64,000 bases of DNA from Bog-756 sp963699055 (GTDB lineage Bacteria; Actinomycetota; Acidimicrobiia; Acidimicrobiales; RAAP-2): positions 124,001 to 188,000 of the forward strand of contig CAVOTA010000001.1 of NCBI GenBank assembly GCA_963699055.1, in the 5' to 3' direction. Position numbers and translations under genes: made by a program. Below the pieces are notes generated by a model. The model made no database searches. It had not been told where the DNA came from and saw only the letters and a program-made list of their open reading frames with translations. Within the stretch, counting starts at the first letter, position 1; each line of letters begins with the position of its first letter. Below, one piece after another: positions 59,554 to 64,000 of the stretch.

Positions 59554-62448
59554 ATGGCCATCGCACCCCAGCGAGTCGGCATCGGCATCCGCCGCCACTT
59601 CACCACCGCCGACGTCCACCCCTACGACCGGGTCGTCTGGGAGCGGCGTGACGCCAGGATCACCAACTACCGCGACGGTTCGGTGGCCTTCGAGCAGCTC
59701 GACGTCGAGGTGCCCGAGGGTTGGAGCCTGAACGCCACCAACATCCTCGCCCAGAAGTACTTCCGGGGGACCCCCGGCACCTCGGAGCGGGAGTGGTCGC
59801 TGCGCCAGGTGGCCGACCGGGTGGTCGACACGGTCACCGCCTGGGGCGTCAAGGACGGCTACTTCGTCGACGACGAGGAGGCCGATGCGTTCCGGGCCGA
59901 GCTCAAGCACCTGATCGTCCATCAGATGGCGGCCTTCAATTCGCCGGTGTGGTTCAACATCGGCGTGGCCGGCGTGCCCCAGCAGGGCTCGGCCTGCTTC
60001 ATCCTGTCGGTCGACGACACGATGGACTCGATCCTCAACTGGTACACCGAGGAGGGCGTGATCTTCAAGGGCGGCTCGGGCGCCGGCGTCAACCTGTCGC
60101 GCATCCGCTCGTCCCACGAGTTCCTGAAGGGCGGCGGCACGGCGTCCGGCCCGGTGAGCTTCATGCGGGGCGCCGACGCCTCGGCCGGCACCATCAAGTC
60201 GGGCGGCAAGACCCGCCGCGCCGCCAAGATGGTCATCCTCGACGCCGACCACCCGGACATCGAGGACTTCATCTGGTGCAAGGCCATCGAGGAGCGCAAG
60301 GCGCGGGTGCTGCGCGACGCCGGCTTCGACATGGACCTCGACGGCAAGGACGCCATCAGCCTGCAGTACCAGAACGCCAACAACTCGGTGCGGGTGACCG
60401 ACGAGTTCATGGAGGCCGTCGTGGCCGGGGACGACTGGGACCTCACCTCGCGCGCCGACGGCTCCAGCATCCGCACCGTGCCGGCTCGCGAGCTGTTCCG
60501 CCAGTTCGCCCAGGCGGCCTGGGAGTGTGCCGACCCGGGCATGCAGTTCGACACCACGATCAACAGGTGGCACACGGCGTCCAACACCGGCCGGATCAAC
60601 GGGTCGAACCCGTGCTCCGAGTACATGCACCTCGACAACTCGGCGTGCAACCTGGCCAGTCTCAACCTGATGACGTTCCTGCGGGAGGACTCGTCGTTCG
60701 ACGTCGAGGGCTTCCGGTCCGCGGTCGAGGTCATCTTCACCGCCCAGGAGATCATCGTGGGCAACGCCGACTACCCGACGGAGAAGATCGCCGAGAACTC
60801 GCGGCGCTTCCGGGAGCTGGGCATCGGCTACGCCAACATCGGCGCCCTGCTCATGGCCCAGGGTCTGCCCTACGACTCGGACGAGGGTCGGGCGTGGGCC
60901 GGGGCCATCACCGCGCTGATGACCGGGCACGCCTACGCAACCTCCGCCCGTACCGCCGCCCGCATGGGCCCGTTCGCCGGGTTCCACGACAACGTCGAGC
61001 CGATGATCAACGTGCTGCGCATGCACCGTGACGCGGTGGCAGGCATCGACGAGGAGCAGGTCCCGACCGAGCTGCTGTCCGCCGCCCAGGAGGCGTGGGA
61101 CCTCGCCGTCGAACTCGGCGAGCAGTACGGGGTGCGCAACTCCCAGGCCTCCGTGCTCGCCCCGACCGGCACCATCGGCCTGCTGATGGACTGCGACACC
61201 ACGGGCGTCGAGCCCGACCTCGGCCTGGTCAAGACCAAGAAGCTGGTGGGTGGCGGCACGATGTCGATCGTCAACCAGACGGTGCCCCGTGCGCTCGGCC
61301 GGCTGGGCTACTCGCCCGACCAGGTGGACGAGATCGTGTCCTACATCGACGAGCACAAGTCGATCGTCGGTGCCCCGTACCTGTCGGCCGACCACCTGGC
61401 CGTGTTCGCCTGCTCGATGGGTGACAACACCATCCACTACCTCGGCCACGTGCGGATGATGGGTGCGGTCCAGCCGTTCATCTCCGGTGCCATTTCGAAG
61501 ACGGTGAACCTGCCCGAGGACGTGTCGGTGGAGGACGTGGAGCAGCTCCACCTCGACGCCTGGAGGCTCGGGATCAAGGCCGTCGCCGTGTACCGCGACA
61601 ACTGCAAGGTGGCCCAGCCCCTGTCGACGACCAAGAAGGAGGGTGCCGCCGAGGAGCTCGCCGCCGGGTCGCCGGCCGCCGGGTCCGAGGCCGAGGCCCA
61701 CGCACGGGAGCTCAGCGCCAAGATCGCCGAGCTCGAGGCCGCCCTCGTCCACGAGCAGGGGCGTCCGCACGAGACGTTGCTGGTCGGTGCGGTGCGCGAG
61801 CGCCTGCCCCGCCGGCGCAACTCGTCGACCTTCTCCTTCCGGGTGGCCGACTGCGAGGGTTACGTCACCGTGGGCGAGTACGAGGACGGCCGTCCGGGCG
61901 AGGTGTTCATGAAGGTGTCGAAGCAGGGGTCCACCCTGGCCGGCATCATGGACGCCTTCTCCATCTCGGTCAGCCTGGGTCTGCAGCACGGCGTGCCGCT
62001 GTCCACCTACGTCCGCAAGTACGCCAACATGCGGTTCGAGCCGGCGGGCATCACCGACGACCCGGACCTGCGGATCGCCTCCAGCCTCGTCGACTACATC
62101 TTCCGGCGGCTGGCCGTGGACTACCTGCCGCTCGAGGATCGGGCCGAGCTCGGCATCCTCTCGACGGCCGAGCGCATGCAGCCGACCCTGCCGGGGGTGG
62201 AGGAGACGGCCACGCCGTCGTCCGGCATCGTCGAGTCCGTCGACCCGGTGACCGCCACCGTCATCGACGGGAGCGCCCCGGCCGTACCCGAGCGGGTGGC
62301 CACGTCGGCCCCGGCCGCCGCGGACGGTCCGCTGGCCCGGGCCGAGCAGCGGGACGCCCCCTACTGCTACCAGTGCGGCAACGCCATGCAGCGGGCCGGG
62401 TCCTGCTACGTGTGCGCCAGCTGCGGGACCACCAGCGGTTGCAGCTGA
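59554..62448 (+). CDS. nrdJ: Vitamin B12-dependent (class II) ribonucleotide reductase
   Basis: This 964-residue adenosylcobalamin-dependent enzyme reduces ribonucleotides to deoxyribonucleotides without oxygen. It has NSPVWFNIGV, the first redox Cys in QQGSACFILS (about residue 148), GGSGAGVNLSRIRS, then NPCSEYMHLDNSACNLAS with the radical Cys, Glu and Asn of the active site (about 351-370), LAPTGTIGLLMDCDTTG, and a linker of about 150 residues. A zinc ribbon ends it (CYQCGNAMQRAGSCYVCASCG), with the shuttle cysteines in the tail. The length fits the long actinobacterial NrdJ. ATG 59554 follows AAGAGG. Confidence 0.96.
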   Translation: MAIAPQRVGIGIRRHFTTADVHPYDRVVWERRDARITNYRDGSVAFEQLDVEVPEGWSLNATNILAQKYFRGTPGTSEREWSLRQVADRVVDTVTAWGVKDGYFVDDEEADAFRAELKHLIVHQMAAFNSPVWFNIGVAGVPQQGSACFILSVDDTMDSILNWYTEEGVIFKGGSGAGVNLSRIRSSHEFLKGGGTASGPVSFMRGADASAGTIKSGGKTRRAAKMVILDADHPDIEDFIWCKAIEERKARVLRDAGFDMDLDGKDAISLQYQNANNSVRVTDEFMEAVVAGDDWDLTSRADGSSIRTVPARELFRQFAQAAWECADPGMQFDTTINRWHTASNTGRINGSNPCSEYMHLDNSACNLASLNLMTFLREDSSFDVEGFRSAVEVIFTAQEIIVGNADYPTEKIAENSRRFRELGIGYANIGALLMAQGLPYDSDEGRAWAGAITALMTGHAYATSARTAARMGPFAGFHDNVEPMINVLRMHRDAVAGIDEEQVPTELLSAAQEAWDLAVELGEQYGVRNSQASVLAPTGTIGLLMDCDTTGVEPDLGLVKTKKLVGGGTMSIVNQTVPRALGRLGYSPDQVDEIVSYIDEHKSIVGAPYLSADHLAVFACSMGDNTIHYLGHVRMMGAVQPFISGAISKTVNLPEDVSVEDVEQLHLDAWRLGIKAVAVYRDNCKVAQPLSTTKKEGAAEELAAGSPAAGSEAEAHARELSAKIAELEAALVHEQGRPHETLLVGAVRERLPRRRNSSTFSFRVADCEGYVTVGEYEDGRPGEVFMKVSKQGSTLAGIMDAFSISVSLGLQHGVPLSTYVRKYANMRFEPAGITDDPDLRIASSLVDYIFRRLAVDYLPLEDRAELGILSTAERMQPTLPGVEETATPSSGIVESVDPVTATVIDGSAPAVPERVATSAPAAADGPLARAEQRDAPYCYQCGNAMQRAGSCYVCASCGTTSGCS

Positions 62449-62849
62449 TGTGAAGTTGCGTACGTTCTTCAGTGGAAGTGCCGCTGGAGGGCAGGCTCGT
62501 CCTCTGTGCCATATCTGGGCAGGAAGGGGCATCCCACCTACCCGGCGTTCTCCAGGGGCCTGGCTTGGATGGCCAACGAGGTCGAGGGTGTTGCGCGAAC
62601 GAAGGTTGCGATCCCTAGTCAACTGCGATTCGGGATAGCAACTTTATCGCTCAGCGTGAGATTTCCGGTATCTCCGGTAGGTGCAATCCATCACTCATCG
62701 TGATGCAGGCGGCGGAAATCTCCAGAGTTGACCTTCTCCCATGCTAGATAGTGCCCCAGTGCCAAATTGCACAGGGGGGCTTGGCGGCGCTGTCGTTTGT
62801 TCTGCTGAGTGACGCCTCCGACGATGCCTCACGAAAGCGATCAGAAGCC
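62449..62849. other. Gene-free lower-GC stretch with nested inverted repeats
   Basis: No credible gene; short open frames have no motifs. GC content falls visibly compared with the flanking genes (for example around 62610-62740). GAGATTTCCG (62658-62667) and CGGAAATCTC (62713-62722) are a perfect 10-bp inverted repeat. Inside it, CATCAC-TCATC-GTGATG (62689-62705) forms a second hairpin. The composite may be a leader RNA element or binding site for the truncated secreted gene that follows. Confidence 0.45.
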
Positions 62850-62957
62850 ATGCGCAAACTCATTCCTGTACGGATCTTGGCCGTTGGTGTTCTAGCCGGC
62901 TCGGCAGCGATAGGTGTCCTAGTCACAACCGGGGGCACTGCCGCGTCGGCGAAGTGA
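62850..62957 (+). pseudogene. Secreted-protein gene cut after its signal peptide by an IS element
   Basis: Thirty-five codons from ATG 62850 encode a textbook signal peptide: MRKLIPVR, hydrophobic ILAVGVLAGSAAIGVLVTT, and the AxA-type cleavage site TAASA-K. The stop TGA (62955-62957) is the first three bases of the left inverted repeat of the IS3-family element, so the original gene continued and has been interrupted almost exactly at the export-signal/mature junction. The identity of the lost mature protein is unknown; its remainder may lie beyond the IS, outside the window. Confidence 0.7.
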
Positions 62958-63004
62958 ACCGCCCCGGGAATCCTGGAGGCTCTAACCCTTGAGAGGATGG
63001 AGCA

Positions 63005-63322
63005 ATGCCAAGAAGTCCCTACTCGCCGGAGGTCCGTGAGCGGGCCATCCGGATGTACTTCGATCACCGTCCCGAGTACCCCTCCGAATGGGCGGCGATG
63101 ACCGCCATTGCCGGCATGCTCGGCATGACACCCGAGACGCTGCGCAAGTGGGTCCGCAGAGCCGAGATCGACAACGGCCAGCGGGCCGGACTCACGACCG
63201 ACGAGCGGGCACGACTGAAGGCGCTCGAGAAGGAGAACCGGGAGCTCCGCCGAGCCAATGAGATCCTGAAGGACGCCTCGATTTTCTTCGCGACCGAGCT
63301 CGACGGTCGAACGAAGAGGTAG
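63005..63322 (+). CDS. IS3-family transposase OrfA
   Basis: This 105-residue DNA-binding subunit has an N-terminal HTH (YSPEVRERAIRMYFDHRPEYP … MTAIAGMLGMTPETLRKWVRRAE, about residues 6-55) and a C-terminal leucine-zipper-like helix (ERARLKALEKENRELRRANEILKDASIFF). ATG 63005 is preceded by GAGAGGATGGAGC. The stop at 63322 lies inside the start of orfB, and the usual -1 frameshift would join the two into OrfAB. Confidence 0.93.
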   Translation: MPRSPYSPEVRERAIRMYFDHRPEYPSEWAAMTAIAGMLGMTPETLRKWVRRAEIDNGQRAGLTTDERARLKALEKENRELRRANEILKDASIFFATELDGRTKR

Positions 63323-64000
63323 TCGCCTACATCGACGCCCGGAAGGGTCGCTGGGGAGTCGAGCCGATCTGCAGGACCCTGCAGTTCGCTCCCGCCACCT
63401 ACTACGCCAGGAAGTCCCGACCGCCGTGTGCCAGGGCGCAGCGGGACGAGCAGCTGAAGCCCGAGATCACCCGGGTGTTCGCCGAGAACTTCTCTGTCTA
63501 CGGCGCCGACAAGGTCTGGGCCCAGCTGAACCGGGAGGGCACGAGGGTGGCCCGCTGCACCGTCGAGCGCCTGATGCGCAGCGAAGGTCTCCAGGGAGCC
63601 CGCCGGGGCCGGGTCTGGAAGCGGACGACCATCGGGGACGACACGCTCACCCGACCGGCCGACCTCGTCGAACGGCAGTTCCATGCACCGGGGCCGAACC
63701 GCCTTTGGGTGGCGGACCTGACCTACGTGAAGACTCATTCGGGCTGGGTCTATGTGGCCTTCGTCATCGACGTCTTCAGTCGGTGCATTGTCGGCTGGCA
63801 GGCCTCGACCTCACTTCGCAGCGACCTCGCCATCGACGCCCTCGAGATGGCCGTCTACGGCCGCCGTCATCAGGACCTGTCCGAACTGGTCCATCACTCG
63901 GACCGTGGAGTCCAGTACTTGTCGATTCGCTACACCGAGCGACTGGCCGAGGCCGGAGCGGTGGCATCAGTGGGCAGCCGAGGCGACTCCTATGACAACG
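63319..64000 (+). CDS. IS3-family transposase OrfB (DDE integrase), incomplete
   Basis: The frame is -1 relative to OrfA and has no good start codon of its own, so it is probably made as an OrfAB fusion by slippage near the ATTTTCTTC stretch at 63280-63288. It starts VVAYIDARKGRWGVEPICRT, then an HTH_21-like segment (ITRVFAENFSVYGADKVWAQLNREG), and the rve/DDE core with the first Asp in LWVADLTYVKTHSGW and the second in VHHSDRGVQYLS. The Glu of the DDE triad follows just beyond the last visible residues (GSRGDSYDN). No internal damage is visible in what remains. Confidence 0.92.

Larger units (their letters stand above)
62955..64000 (+). mobile_element. IS3-family insertion sequence, left end, truncated by window edge
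   Basis: The left end TGAACCGCCCCGGG (62955-62968) is the terminal inverted repeat type common to actinobacterial IS3-family elements. Two overlapping genes, orfA and orfB, follow in the expected order and frames. The right end, the last catalytic Glu codon and the target duplication are outside the window. Confidence 0.85.

Noticed and set aside
59242..62622. A 1126-codon open frame on the minus strand
   Set aside because: It is the antisense shadow of nrdJ, which has complete active-site motifs; the antisense reading shows none.
62450..62703. Two short open frames after nrdJ
   Set aside because: They have no ribosome site or conserved segment, the codon pattern is unlike neighbours, and they overlap the inverted-repeat structure.

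Overview
This 64 kb window is very GC-rich, with strong G/C bias at third codon positions and closely packed genes on both strands. Several traits point to a high-GC actinobacterium. There are two F420-type luciferase-like oxidoreductases, a PimB-like mannosyltransferase next to an SRPBCC protein, and a LexA box of the CGAAC-N4-GTTCG type. Many genes have a TANNNT -10 element only 5-7 bases before the start codon, which suggests leaderless transcripts. Two secreted proteins carry 'GYWLVASDGG..FAFGDA' repeats, a repeat I associate with Acidimicrobiia. Acidimicrobiia is my best guess for the class, but it is an inference. I found no rRNA, tRNA or CRISPR array.

Layout. 1-5.9 kb: minus-strand operon for a membrane complex of the formate-hydrogenlyase / group 4 hydrogenase / complex I type. 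The order is NuoB-like, HyfB, HyfC, HyfE, HyfF, HyfG; the large subunit is cut by the window edge. 5.9-6.9 kb: about 1 kb without a credible gene. 6.9-10.6 kb: patatin-like lipase, SDR, APH-type kinase, GNAT. 10.7-13.7 kb: two secreted repeat proteins, the first split by a frameshift. 13.9-16.5 kb: TetR regulator divergent from a DrrAB-type ABC exporter. 16.7-23.5 kb: an exported dimethylformamidase-like protein, ferritin-like protein, GNAT, cysK-cysE, LLM oxidoreductase and a DapB-like reductase. 23.8-31.4 kb: a second secreted repeat protein, aquaporin-family channel, K+ channel with RCK domains, phytoene-desaturase-like oxidoreductase, and a UvrD-like helicase sharing a LexA box with a small unknown gene.

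31.4-39.3 kb is a catabolic cluster around an Lrp/AsnC regulator: amine oxidase, class III aminotransferase, aldehyde dehydrogenase, APC permease and alanine dehydrogenase. It probably degrades a diamine, GABA or beta-alanine and passes amino groups to alanine. 39.3-45.6 kb: flavin-binding protein, methylmalonate-semialdehyde dehydrogenase, a broken alpha/beta hydrolase beside an intact one, an acyl-CoA ligase and a hydroxyacid dehydrogenase. 45.6-49.7 kb: a two-component system whose kinase is fused to a complete APC-type transporter. 50.0-57.5 kb: Cys-rich small protein, queG with an internal duplication, PimB-like glycosyltransferase, SRPBCC, LLM, aminotransferase, acetoacetate-decarboxylase-like protein, PlsC acyltransferase and an ACT protein. 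57.5-62.4 kb: glycerol kinase divergent from the class II ribonucleotide reductase nrdJ, which has a strong promoter and NrdR boxes. 62.4-64 kb: a lower-GC segment where an IS3-family element has cut a secreted-protein gene directly after its signal peptide; the element runs off the window.

Most noteworthy: the APC-transporter/histidine-kinase fusion with a 14-bp duplication at its start codon, the LexA-controlled divergent pair that includes an unknown 81-residue protein, the hydrogenase-like operon, the frameshifted repeat protein, and the IS3 insertion at a signal-peptide junction.
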